Part shown: positions 1 to 14,100 of the stretch, in pieces
Position numbering within the stretch: position 1 is the stretch's first letter
Layout: every line of letters begins with the position of its first letter
Source of the DNA: Schistosoma mansoni
Taxonomy: Eukaryota; Platyhelminthes; Trematoda; Strigeidida; Schistosomatidae
DNA: 64,000 nt
Assembly (NCBI RefSeq): GCF_000237925.1
Contig: NC_031502.1
Coordinates: 6,305,443-6,369,442 of the forward strand
Direction: 5' to 3'
The notes under the pieces: generated by a model
What the model saw: only the letters and a program-made list of their open reading frames with translations
What the model was told of the DNA's origin: nothing
Databases searched by the model: none
Position numbers and translations under genes: made by a program

Positions 1-650
1 ACCGATATGAAAATATATCAATATCCTAACTAGGTGTGATTCCGATCAATTTTATTTTTTAACAACAATATTCACTCTGATGTGACCATTTGAAGAGTGA
101 TGTAAAGATTTTCTGCAGACTGGTAACAGAAACCGCAATCGCTTACAATAATATAAACATATTTAGGTTCTTTGTAATAGGATTAAATACAAATTCACCA
201 TTAGAAACACTTCCATGCTTTGCAAAAGACAATATGTTTGACATAAACTAACATAAAAAGACTTTATAAGGAATATTTTAAAAACAGGCCATTCAATTCA
301 CAATTTAAAGGTTAGTCATTGGATCAAAACCCATCCACCTTGGGTGTGATTACATTCAAGAATGATGTGAAAAATGTCTGCGAAATAGGGGTAGGTAATA
401 AACCTTTCGATAGGTTAATAAGGTGACCCAAAAGTCCTAACTCTTGATCTCGTTGTCGCATTACAGTAACACAGTAAAGTTGTTAAGCTCAGTAACTCGA
501 TATTATGATGTATAAATGGAAGAAATAAGACGAAAATCTGAATATGGCTTCCAATTTTCTTCTTGATGTTTAGTAGAGCTTGTTGACAACATACAGAACA
601 GAGTTCTCCCATCAGTTTTCAATCATGAATAAGCTATCCTTATCATATTT

Positions 651-690
<40 letters not shown>

Positions 691-1871
691 GCCGCTATCT
701 GAACCTGTTATGTATTTGGTTGGAAGCGACTAAACTGTAAAATGACCACACAACAAAAAAGAAGAACACTGAGATATATTGACAATTCCGGCAGAAAATA
801 AGTAAAGATGCAGGTAGGAAACGTTCTCATCTTCCAACCACGTCATACCATAGATGTAAAAGACAGGACTATGGTAATGTTGCTGCCATAACGGTGTTTT
901 GAGCCACTGACCCGATTAATTTACGAGAGCTGACATACCGTTCATATTGTATCGTGACAAAGTGACAATAACGAAATGTTGCCTGAATACTAGGTGTAGA
1001 GACACTGACTGTCAGACAAGATAACCATTCCTGAGAATATATGCGAACTGAGTCCTGTTTAAAAATAAGGTAGTGAAAAGATTAAAAACAAACTTAAACA
1101 GTAAATATTCCATAAGGATATAGAATTTTTACTGATTTGAATGACAGTAAAGGTCTACAGTTAGTTCAGTAACGGAAAACTTTGATGTATTAAATTTTGT
1201 TTCACTCGGTTTGAAGACTGGTGATACTAGTCGGTTAAACAAACGGAAATAGGTTAAATGAAGTTTGAAACCGTGACCCAATGGTTTATAGTCAATTGTT
1301 GTAACCACCACGGCAGTGCTCCATGGAGAGAATTAGTGAATTATCAAGGTAGTAAAGTCCCATCAATTGATGTAATTAGAGCAAAACTTGGTTTCAGTGT
1401 GACAGGTACGTAGGTTACTGTGCGCTCACAACCAAATAACTCTCAAGGTTGGTGGTTAATATTTATGACTTTTTTATTACTTTATGTCTGAAGCAGTATT
1501 TCTTAACAAACCAGTGAACAGGAATTGAGATCTACCACTAGAGATGTGAGCTGTTTGACTGTAACAAGGCAGACTGTATTACTCTTAAATTCGCATAATT
1601 GTTCAGAATTTGTACTTCAATTACAAACATTGTTTAGGTTTCAGGGAATGTGTGCCTAAAGGATTTCAAAAAAATCGACAAAGAATGTGATAATCAGAAC
1701 TTTGTATTTCAACAAGTGATGTACAAGCGAATTTCGTATTCACAGTTATCTTTTGTGCACTTACAGTAAGGGTACTTTCGAGTTAGTTCGAATGATAACT
1801 AAACTAGGTATTTCTGTAGGATATACAAATACATAGTATCGAGCTAAGTGGGTTGAATAAGAGTGTAACAC
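1..1871. other. 3' flank of HCCS, no gene recognised
   Basis: AT-rich sequence with only short chance ORFs. It contains a TA microsatellite at about 653-687. On the minus strand an AATAAA hexamer lies at about 1473-1478, roughly 400 bp past the HCCS stop, and could be its polyadenylation signal. I see no protein family here. Confidence 0.6.
653..687. repeat. (TA)n microsatellite
   Basis: Uninterrupted TA dinucleotides for about 35 bp. Confidence 0.95.
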
Positions 1872-2133
1872 TCAAGGCACTTCATTCTTTTTCGGAAATG
1901 TTGGATCATTTGAATGGAGTTTCTTTGGCGGATCAGGAATCCTGAAACGCATCCACGCAACTAGAACACGATCCCAAAATGCACCGAACGAATCTAATGC
2001 AGGCCGTACATCCAGAATAGCGAACTGATATGCTTCATTCACAGAACCTCCATCATAATAATCAATTACATAACGTACTTCTTTACCACATCGATCGATC
2101 ACCCAGTCATGACGATCGAAAGGCAACTCATAA
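1872..2133 (-). CDS. HCCS: HCCS exon 4 (C-terminus and stop)
   Basis: Starts after TTTTTCAG with the last base of a Gly codon, then [10 protein letters not shown]. It contains [12 protein letters not shown] and [10 protein letters not shown] and ends with TGA at 1874-1872. The tail after [11 protein letters not shown] is about 20 residues longer than in human, and is lysine- and proline-rich. Confidence 0.95.
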
Positions 2134-5100
2134 CTGAAAAAGTAGATGAGAAACTTGTTAATGTGTTAGCTTTCCTTACATATAACTATCAGGACGGTTT
2201 TAAGCAAAAAAAAGATCTAAGCTAAAGGTCACAAACAACAAGCTCCATTAATTGTTTCAATTTGCTTGAGTAATCCAAACTACTTTTAATGCATTGGTAC
2301 AATTATCTTCATTGAGTTGGATTTACAGTAAAAAAGAAATGCTGATTGTGACCTTAGTAATTCAGTGTACGCATATCATACAAAAAATCTTTCCAATTCT
2401 GTCAACTGACATTTATAATATTTCTGTCCATTCACTAAACAACTGACATGTAATAAAAAAATGAACCAAGTGTAAATTGAAAACAATCTCAAAAAATCAG
2501 AGATGACATTGACTTGTGTAGTGATTGACTGCCACATTATAAGAAATTCAAACTCTTATAAGAGTTTACATGATACCATAAATCAGCTCTTTTGCATAAC
2601 ATGATCAGGTACTTGAGAACAATCATAACGTCGTATAATAAAAACAGAAGTCGAACCCAGAATATAAAAGTATTATTCAGTTAAGATTATTTAATTTAAT
2701 CGGCTCACTCACCCAGTTTACTCAACCGGAGTACGTGGAGTAGGGTTCGGACCTGGTACAGAGTCGGAGGTACTAACCACTAAGCCAACTCGACTGGCTA
2801 AAAACAGTGATACTGTTTTATGTAATTGCATTGACGTTAAACGACAACGATAAACTCCTTTATTCAAAGATACACAACAAAATTACCGCCGATAATAACA
2901 TCTAGAAAATAATAGCTATTCGAACAAAGCTAACTAACGAATTTATCCAAATTTTTGACATGAAAACCAAGAATAAAACCTAAAATTCTAGTTTTACTTT
3001 CATTAGCATGAGAATAACCCTATGAAGCTAGTATCTTTGAATAGCCTATATGTCAAATGACTCTTTTGTTATGTTCACTTTCGCTTTAGAATACTTTGTG
3101 CATCAACATGCTATTCGATGGTTATATTAAAAACTTGGTCTCATGGAGTTTGTGTTGTCTTTTGATAAACAGTTTATCGTTTGCGGAAATCATACATTGA
3201 TAATTTGAGCATCGTAAGGAGTTATCAGTATTATTTTATTTATTATTTTATTTAAACACATAAATATTGGTACAAAAAGCACCAGATAAATATGCGCCTC
3301 ACAAATCTCATTTGATTTGTGTGAGGGCTGAGATACTGCCCAGATTGAAGCAGGTGGTTTTCTTAGGGGGCCACACCCCGAGCCTTTGACCTAAAGGTCT
3401 GATCCACAAGGCAGTGGAGCATCGTGAGGAGATGCAGTCCCATAGTAGCCGGTGACCGACAGTTGGTTCATACGCCATTCGTTCCATCAGGATACTGGAA
3501 CCCATGTGTACCATTGGTTTGGAATCAGGGTTTTCCAACTCCCCTAGGTGGACTTTCCGTGTCCATTAACCCTGTTAAAGCGCCGGACATTCGCTTTTCG
3601 TCCTCTCAATTTTGTAAACAACAGTAGTGTCACGAGAAGGCAGTGAGTAGGACTTCCCTGGCAGAGGCTATATATTCGCGTGGCCATGTGAGAGCATTTC
3701 GAGAGGGAGAGCGGACTCTCCCCACTCTCGGCCGTACCAGGGCATTTGGGGGCAAGGAGTTATCAGTTGGTCACATCTGTTAATCAGTATTTTACTGTCC
3801 CCATTTTACCGGCCCAAAAGTAACTCATCATCAAAAACCTTTATCATAAAACTTGTAGCCGAAAAGGACTTTTTCAATATGGTACTGATCTGTGTGCTTG
3901 GTCTTAGCCCATACTTATAAGTGTGAGGGGTAACGATACTACCCAGTCGCCTAAACCAAAGTAGATAGAAACGGATAGGAATATGGGACTTAGTGGTGCG
4001 ACGTCGAACTCCTTCACTTTTAAGCCGACGATCCTAGCCAAAACATGACTTCATTCGAAAACCAATTATCAATTGCGTTTTGGATTTATTAGCTTTTAGG
4101 CAAAACTATCTCTGAATGTCTGAATATTCAAAAAAAATTTACTAATTTTTATCTTTCGTCCAATTACCAGATGTATACGGCGTACTTCATGTAGACATAT
4201 CTTGAGCAGTAAATATTGCTTATGAAAATCATTTAAAGTTGTTCATAAAAATAGTACATACCCCATGGCCCGACGGATACGTGCTCTTGGAGAATAGTTT
4301 TTTGCATCCCCAGCAAAACGACGCAATTTCGGTGTCATACATTCACTGGAACAAAGTAAACCAAAAGGGAATATAAAATATTAACAAAGCTGGGTTTTGG
4401 CTAGCAATGAAATCCAGGAAGTGAGTTTCATGTTATCTGGGACTCGTCAGCTGGATGTGTCTGTATCCGAGTATTTGTGTTCACACATATTTAAAGCTAG
4501 TACCTATTGCTTCAAACACCGAGTCTCAAATAGGACGAAATGTGAATCCTGTTTTCACATCTGTGCCCAAATAATAAATAAGACACGTTTACTTTATTTT
4601 CCCCTAGATCCTGAACTGAAGGTTATTTTACACCCTCTGATTCGGTGGATTTATTCATTATTCTCAAGTTATATTGTTTACTATTGACACTGTTATCACT
4701 TTCACTATTCTAGCATCCGTTTTCACAACTTCCTCTCGTTGCATTGATATGGTGTAGTAACAGATGTACACATGACAGGTTCTACGCTGTTCTCGACTGA
4801 GTGACAGGCTTACAACACTTTCAAACCAGTATTAATTACAGTATTCTATTGAAGTAATTCCTAAATTCTTAAATTCAGAATCATTAGCAAACTTATTGAA
4901 TTATTTGATTCCCATAATAACTCTTAACTTCTGAGTTGTGAGGACCGATATGATTGATTGTTATAAAATTCAGTAAGCAATTAAGAATGGACAATTACCA
5001 TATTATACTCGGGTTCGATAGAGGACTGTCGCTCATTCTGGAGCACATACTTAGATTCAGATCATGCTCTAGTGCGAGCATGTATCTGTCTGTGTCCTAC

Positions 5101-8100
5101 TGGACGTAGGAAAGACGCTGCAAGGAAACCCTTTAGGGTTCTACTTAATGACAGGCAAGCTACGAATAGATTTCAGGAACAACTAGAAAAACAGTTAGGC
5201 AGCCATGTAAGTGACCCCCACCCCGAGACAGCTTGGAATGGTATCCGAAAAGCTGTGAAAACAGCAGTGATATCTGCTAGGACGGTAAACCATAAAGTTA
5301 GGGAGAAATACTGGCAAGTTGACGTAAGTCTTCCAACTCTTTACGAAGTTGAAAGAGTTATAGGAAATATGAAGTGAGGGAGAGCAGCAGGCCCTGACAG
5401 GTCTACCCTTGAGATTTTTAAGAATGGCGGTCCAGTATTAGCAGTGAGATTGACTGAGGTCTTAGGTAGAATCTGGGAACTGAACGTAATCCCATCTGAC
5501 TGGTCTTAATCATTGGTTTTCCCAATATATAAGAAGGAATCAAAATCATCCTGTGATAACCATAGAGGGATTAGTTTGACTAATATAGTGTCTAAAATAT
5601 TAGCTTAAATAATACTTCGACGATTAACCAAAGCTCGTGAAGAGCAGACTAGAGAAAACCAGGTTGTTTTTCGATCTGGGCGTGGTTGTATAGACCAGAT
5701 ATTCACTATGCGTCAGGTTCTAGAACACAGACACAAATTCAGACATCCCACAATAGTAGTATTTCTCGACCTTGAGGCGACATTTGACTCGGTTGATCGT
5801 GAGGTTCTGTGGCAGTGTTTGTCACTGAAAGGAGTACCAAAGAAGTACATTAACCTTTTGAAGGCTCTCTACTCGAACACAACTGGTCGAATTAGGGCTT
5901 ATGACAAACTGTCATCAGAATTGATTACTTCAAGTGGTGTTCGTTAAGGCTGTCCACTCTCTCCATTCTTGTTTAACTTCGTCGTTAATATGCTTTTAGA
6001 GATAACACTTTCATCATCTAAATCTCCAGAAGTTGGACTTTTACCAGGAGACTCACTTGTTGACTTAGAATACGCCGATGACATAGTTCTATTTAGTGAA
6101 GACGCTGACAAAATGCAGAGTCTTCTGACCACTATAAGCAACAATGCAGGCATGTTCGGGTTGCGATTCTCCCCCTCGAAGTGCAAAATGATACTTGAGG
6201 ATTAGGTTGCGTCGACACTTGAACTAATGATAGGGGGTGAAGTAGTTGAGCGTGTTGACTGCTTCACTTATCTTTGAAGTCTCATCAGCCTTTGTGGTCT
6301 GGTGTGTGACGAATTCTCAGCACGGATACAGAAGGCACGTCTAGCTTCCGCCAACTTGCGTCACTTATGGCATAGACGAGATATCCGTCTAGCAACCAAA
6401 GGACGGGTTTACTGCGCAGCAGTTCGTTCCGTCCTACTTTATGGCAGTGAAACATGGCCGATAATAGTAGAGGATATTCGTACGCTACTAGTGTTCGATC
6501 ATAGGTATCTTCGAAGCATTGCTCGCATATCCTGGGACCACCGAGCAAGTTATGCAGTTGTTAGGAAACAGGCACTAGGTAAGGATGACAAACCGATTGA
6601 TGAAGTAGTGAAACTTCATCAGTTGAGATGGCTGGAACATGTGTTACGTATGCCCAACCACCGACTGCCCCGATGTGTAATGTTTTATGGTGTAGGAGTA
6701 GGTTGGGAGAAAGCTAGGGGCGGCCAGACCAAAACGTGGCACAAATCCATGAAATCACTGACAAGTGGACTGAGCTATGTTGGTAGGTGTAGACTACCTG
6801 GTTGGGATCCGTAAGATGATAGCAACCGATGGTTAGAGACCTTGAATGACATAGCTCAAAATCGTTTGCAATGGCGAAGTTCCGTTCACTCTTTTTATTC
6901 TGCCAAACTCTAATCTTCTGAATTCTTCATTTCTCTATTTTTTTCTCTTTCCAAATTTATTTCACTGGATTATACTCCTTGAATAACATCAAACCCTAGT
7001 CTTTCCGATTACTACTGATAATTTTACTACCTCTACCACTATGGGATTTGAATCGACAACTGCATCTCTGTGCTAATGTGGTATGACAACTCGAACTGAT
7101 GTACGTACGTACATAGGTACGAAGTCTTAATTTGTGACTGACTGACTGATTATTATACTCAGTAATCAGTGTGAAGTTTGTTGATTAGTACATAAATTAG
7201 TATGTGCAAAAAAGTGAATAAGTTTCATTAAACAAAAACTTGTCATTTAGAAAAATTTAGTGTGTAATTAGGAATCATCTTAACTGTAATGTTCATACTA
7301 CATGATAAATCTGCCAACAGTCTTCCATAAAGTTAAACTAAGTTGTGTTACTTCAGTTCATTACGCCCTCATTGTTGACAATGTAGATTAGGAGAAAAGT
7401 CAATACATTTTTAAGCGACAGCAATAGATAATCCTTCCGTCAACAAATAAGTGAATTTGCAAAATACATCTAGATTATTTTTTATGACCAGGTTTAGTTG
7501 TTAAGAAGTGGTTAAAAAAAACCACAAAGTCTACACCAACTTAAAAATAAAAACTTTATCACATGGGCTATTATGAATTCAAACAACGATTTATCTACAA
7601 AAATATAGACAACCCGGTAGAATCAATAACCATTATCCAATAGACATAATTCACAACTTCGTATGTGGAATAATTGCACCAAATGGATGATGTTATTATT
7701 TGTGTTATTCATTTACAGTACACATACGTTCACATGGATTCTAAATGCTGACTTTTATAAATTATAAAGAGCACGTCGTAAATAGTTCAAAACGTGTTTA
7801 TAGAATAACAGAAGCTCGCATTCAAAATTAATTACCGGAAGTTAGTAGGGCCTAGAAAAAATACGTATCCACCTATATTGTTACATCTCTCTTCAGTTGG
7901 AAATCGATGTGATGAAAAGCAAAGAAAGTGCAATAATATTGTAGATAATGTTAAATAACTAAATGTAAGAAATATAGTTCAGTTATTATAAAAAGCTTTA
8001 TTTACTGACTTCCATCACTACTTGTAGGAAAATGAACCTAGTTTTTATTTCAAGAGGATTCACACTTACTTAGCATGTAGAGCTTCCCATTTTAAAACCT

Positions 8101-11100
8101 CACGCCAAGCTAATTCATTATTGACATTATGTATGTGTATGATGTTGTTCATATCTTCAGGCTTGATATCATCATCTCGCCAACGCCAACCTTTACGAAG
8201 CATAGCGTTCCAAAACATTTGAGGTGAAGGATATATCCATTTTTCACCATTAGAACTATCTGCTTTTGGAATAGAAGACAATTCGCGTTCAGTAGACAGT
8301 GGGAAAGGTTGTCCAGGACTTGGGAGTTGGTTAGGGGGTGGCATCTGAAATACAACCAATGTGTTTATAAAAAATAATGAAATATTTAAACCCCTTGATA
8401 ATGATCAGTAATGAAGATTATCTAACAAGTGGATCTGTTGTCTTAAAAGTAGAGGTTCTAAAGATAGGTTTTTAACTATGATTATCTTAACCTATAGCAT
8501 ACAGAAGCAGTTTGCTAACGAATACTCAAATTTATAACACACAACTCATATTAAAAAATCTGTGTGACTGTTGCTTACCGTAAAACATAAGTTCATTTAT
8601 AAAATCAAGTTTTTTTATGATTACTATAAATGATCAATGAGCTCCTTTAGTTTGAGTGTTTTACACACCAACTTAAGAAACGTCTAGTATTGGTGACTTA
8701 ATCAACTTCATTGTTGTCTTATATAATAGCTTCCTCAAGTGTTTGATGGGTAGGCTAGTTTATGAACTAATTAGGCGATACAATACAATCAACATTTGAG
8801 TTCAACAATGTGGAGAGCATTGCTTGTTGTGTGTTTTATATCCCCACCTGAGGTAATCAAAATTGAAAACAACTACTTAGCTAACTTGTGAGTTAGTTCA
8901 GATAACAAATTCATTAGTTATGGTCAGTCTACGACCTGGAACGAATTTCTATCAGTCCGAACTGCCACACATTATATCAGCACAGTGTGAGGGGAAATTA
9001 GGTTAAATTAATTATTAGTATAAATCAGTTCTTAAATAACATTGCATTTAGTTACAGCACAAGACCTAATATTGTTTCTACAAAACAACGTGAAGTTAAG
9101 AATATATATTTATAGGGGAAGAGATGTGGGGTTTCAGTACATATAAGTGAACTACTAAAAACCACTCTAATTAAGGTTTACGATGATCATCAGAATTGAC
9201 TAATTATTGATCACCGAAAGGTGGTTCAAGAAAATACTGGTTCACCAATTGAAAAAAACAAACTTCACTTTATATCTCATCCAGATTAAAATCAAGGGAT
9301 TTATATGGAGAAGTTGAAAACCCTGATTCTAAAATAATGATGTACATGGGCTCTAGGATCCTGAGGGAACAAATGTCGTGAAGCAACGTTAGGAAATGCA
9401 GTCCCATAGTAAACTGTGGTCAGCAATAGGTTCGTACGCTATTTGTTCCCCTAGGATCTACATCGCTGGTTCGAAATCAGGGTTTTCCAACTCCTGTAGG
9501 TGGATCTTCCCTACCCATCAACCAAGTTTCAGAGCCGAGCGTTTACTTCTCGTCCTCTTGATTTTGTAAACAAGATCCCAGCAGTGAGAAGGAGATACGA
9601 CTTTCCTGGCAGTGGCTATACATGTGTAGTCATATGAGGACAATAAGAGAGCATACAATATGTACTTAAACTTTGAAGCAACTTAAAACATCCGCAAACA
9701 GTCTAGCAATGAAAGAGGAGATAGAAAATTAAGTAGAAATAGTATTTTACCAGTGAAGCGTATGGTTTAATGCTATAAGTACGAACATGTGAGAAGTCAA
9801 CAAGTCACACAGTTAACCTCTTTATTAGAGGATGTATAGTCGACTTCACTCGCCGGATCGTTGCTGCTACCTTGACGTAGTGGTCGGGCTTGCCTATCGT
9901 GATGAACCAATAGAGCTATACTGGCTGGAACAATCGTTCCTCAAGGTCCTACCATGCCAGGCAGGTCGTTTGAAGAGCGGTAAGACTAAAAGCAGCAAAC
10001 CCAAGGTCTGAAGGCGAAGTCGTACTGCTGACTGTACAGAGGTGTGACAGCAGTAAGGTGTTTCCTTCAGACAACCAGCATAACAGCGATGCTGCCTTCC
10101 CACAAGGAGGGATGGGGTTAGAAAAGGTCGATCCTAAAAATGCACACCTCGCCTTATCCCATGGATTTCCGTCTCCAGCGGTAAGGTCCCAACAATTACG
10201 GAGCTAACACGAAAATTACTAACAAAAAGGTCGTACGTGGTCGGTCTCAAGCAGTTGTCCCTTGGGCACTGTGGTCACGCCCTCAGGCTACCAAGACCAC
10301 CCCTAACCCAATTTCTTTTACAGGTACCTCTAGAAAAACCCTTTCACGGCGTGTGCAACCGGGAAGTGATCACTACGCTCATACCTATAACAGCACTCAA
10401 GATCACTGTATTCATAATCAATCTCCTTCAATTCCTATTATTCCTCCTACCTCGAGTTTCAACTCTAAACTTCCTATTTTGACTCCCTCTTCAATTGTCA
10501 CCATGGCCAACAACTCTAGTGCGCAAAACACTGTCCCAGGTCTACTGAAACCTCTCTCCAAACTACACATTGGAGCCTTCAACGTACGTACCCGATGTCA
10601 AATCGGCCAACAGGCCTCCTTGGCTAAGACTCTAGAATCTCATACGATTGATGTATGCTGTGTCTCCGAAACACGCATACAGGATCCTAGTGTGGTCATT
10701 CACTTGACCCCACCTCGCCAAAATGGACAGCCAACGAAATACACTATTCGTGTAACTGGCGACCCTCTGACTAGTTCTCATGGACTTGCAGGTGTAGGCA
10801 TAGCACTAAGTACAAGGGCAGAACAAACACTATTAGAATGGATCCCCGTTAACAGTCGCCTGTATGCTGTCCGGCTAAATGGCTCCATAAGAACTCGGAA
10901 GGATAAGGACACACGTCTTTACCATTTCGTCGTTTCTGCCTACGCTGCCACTGACTGCAGCCATGATGAAGTGAAAGATGAATTTTACAGAAAGCTTTCC
11001 AAACTCCTTCAAAAAGCTAAACGCTCAGACATAGTGCTCGTAGCAGGTGACTTTAATGCCCAATTAGGCAGCTTAAATCAAACAGGAAAACATTTAGGTG

Positions 11101-14100
11101 GGTATTTTAGTATTCCGGCTCAGCGAACAGATAATGGTGATCGTCTGTTGCAACTATACTCAGACAATCGTTTATTTTTTAGCAAGAACTAATTTTAAGC
11201 ATAAGGAGAGACATCGTCTAACATGGCAACTACCTGCACCAAACCAACGACAGACTCAAATAGACCATATTGTCATCAGTCATCATTGGAGAGGCTCAAA
11301 TAGAAGATTGTCGCCCGTACTGGAATACATGTTTAGACTCTGATCACGCTTTAATACGAGCACGCATTTGTTTGCGCCTCACAGGACGCAGAAAAACTAC
11401 AATAAGAAAACTCATTAGGATTGAACTGGAGGACAAAAAAGCCAAAAATGAGTTCCAGGAAAAACTGAGTTCACATCTAGGCAGTTCTGTAAACGAGACT
11501 GACCCAGATGCTGCTTGGAAAAATATACGAATTGCTGTGGAAACAGCAGTAACATCTATTAGTAATTTAAACCATAGGGTTCCGAAAAACCAATAGATTT
11601 CTTCTACGTCTATTTCACTGATGGATTCTCGTAAACTCATCCTATCAGGCTCTGAAGATCTAGGTCAACCAAAAGTCTAAGGAACAATCGTGAGCAGTAG
11701 TGGGCAACGAAAGCAAAAGAGATGGAAAAGGCAGCGGCTGTAGGCAACACCAGGAAACTCCTCAGACTAATAAAAGAAACCGAAATTAAGAAGTCAAATG
11801 TAAGTGAGACGATCTCGGAAAAAGACGACACTCCTATCTGCTCTTAGCCCAGATGTTTAAAACGATGGACAAGACACTTTAAAGAGCAGTTCAGCTGGCC
11901 TTCAGCTACTGTACAACTACCCACTATTCCCAGAAAACCTGAATAGAACATTGAAGTAGGTCCCCCGACTCCAATTGAAGTTCAAAAAGTCATAACTAAT
12001 CTAAAACGATGAAGAGCAGCCGGTCCAGATGGATTGGCTCCAGAGGTCTTTAACAATGGTGGTCCAATTTTAGCGATTAGGTTGACTAATATTTTGGCTA
12101 AAATCTGGGAACTGGATGTAATCTCATCTGACTGGTCTCAATCACTGGTTGTCCCAATATATAAGAAGGGATCAAAATCATCCTGTGATAACCATAGAGG
12201 GATTAGTTTGACTAATATGACATTTAAAATACTAGCCTCAATAATTATCGGACACCTAACAAAGACTCGTGAACTGTAAATAAAAGAAAATCAGATTGGC
12301 TTCAGACATGGTCGTGGCTGCGTCGACCACATATTCACCATTCGTCAGATTTTAGAACACATACATGCTTGTCGGCGTCCGAAAATGTTGGTCTTTCTCG
12401 ACTTAAAAGCAGCATTTGACTCTGTGGACCGAGAGGTTTTGCGACAGTGTCTGTCATTGAAAGGTGTACCTCAGAAGTACATAAACCTTGTAAAGGTACT
12501 TCACTCAAACACTACTAGTCGAATCAGAGCTCATGGTGAACTGTCATCTGATTTTGCAACCGGCAAGGCTGTGCACCATCCCCATTTCTGTTTAACTTCA
12601 TCATAGACCTACTGCTGGAAATAACGTTCTGGTCGCCTGAATTTTCAGGAATTAATCTCCTCCTATTAAGTCCACCTATTGACTTAAAATACACAGATAC
12701 CATAGTCCTGTTTGGTGAAGACGCTGACAAAATGCAGTCTTTTGGTAGCACTTAGCAACAATGCCGAGATGTTTGGGATGCGTTTCTCCCCCTCTAAATG
12801 CAAATAGTCGAACGTGTCGACAACTTCATTTATCTTGGAAGTCTGTTCAGCCCTAATGGAGTGGTGTCTGATGAAATCTCTGCACGGATCCAAAAAGCTC
12901 GTTTGACTTTTGCCGACTTACGTAACCTATGGTGAAGGCGAGATATCCGTCTATCAATTGAGGGACGAGTATACTATGTGACAGTTCGCTCTGTTCTACT
13001 TTACGGCTGCGAAACGTGGCCATTAGAAGATACTAGTAAACCACTAGTATTTGATTACAGATATCTTAGAAATATTGCCAGTATCTTTTGAGATCACCGG
13101 TTAAGTAATAGTGAGGTTAAACACATGGTACTAAGGAATGATGGTAAATCAGTTGATGAGGCTGTGAAACTTCATCGACTAAGATGGTTGGGCCACATGT
13201 TACACATGCCTGGACATCGATTACCACGACTCACAATGCTGACTAGTATAGGGGGTGGTCGGAAGAGAGTTAGGGGCGGCCAAACCAAAACGTGTTATCA
13301 GTGCTTGAAGTCACTAACTTCTAGTCTGAGCCATGTTGGCAGATGCAGACTATTTGGTTGGGGTCCGCGTGACTATCGTAACCAATGATTGGAGACTGAG
13401 TGACATGGCTTAGGATCGATCACAATGGCGTAAGTGTATACACTCCCTGTCTTCCCCTAAACCGTGAGATTAAAATTACTTTATACCTTTTTTCTACGAA
13501 CTAATTCGCTCTTCCTGTATTATATCCGTATACACAATCTTTCTTTTATATATTACTACCATTGAAGCAACTACTTCGATGAATTTGGTGTTCATCTTGT
13601 TGTGCTAATGAGGTGTGGCAACTTGGACCGATGTATATGTGTCTGGTGCTACGTTGCAGCTGACTGACTACTTTACTCGAAATATCTTACAGTTCCTGTG
13701 TAAAACATTGTCATGTAAGTCCCACTCGTCAACGTTAGATACTGGAAAAACTTCCATCAGTGCGACCTTTCTGTCTACTGCAGCAAAATAGGCTAAGTGT
13801 ATAACAAGATATAAAAATAAATAAGTTAAGCATAATGCCATACAAAATAAGAGCAAATGTACTCGTAATGGGCAAAGATTACTACAGAAATTGAACACTA
13901 AGTTGTTGCTTTTCATGGATCTTACCCTCTGGGAGCCAAACTTGAAACTAACACCATGATTTGGTTTAACATTTTGTGGACTAATAGTGACGGAACTATG
14001 AAGATTGACGATAATAATGTTCTATCAGATAACCAAGTGATTCAACGCAATTTTAAACAAACTTATCCCCAGAAGATATAGTGGACAGTGAGCAACATAT

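Noticed and set aside
3308-3538. 76-codon frame with [17 protein letters not shown]
   Set aside because: Lies inside R1 repeat copy 1; the same repeat at 60120-60420 reads similarly by chance. No protein family.
4397-4687. 96-codon plus-strand frame
   Set aside because: Overlaps the Smalpha-like hammerhead remnant; composition is that of translated repeat sequence.
11344-11640. 98-codon frame on the minus strand (and its twin at 33619-33915 on the plus strand)
   Set aside because: It is antisense to the LINE endonuclease-RT linker. It recurs only because LINE A and LINE C are near-identical.
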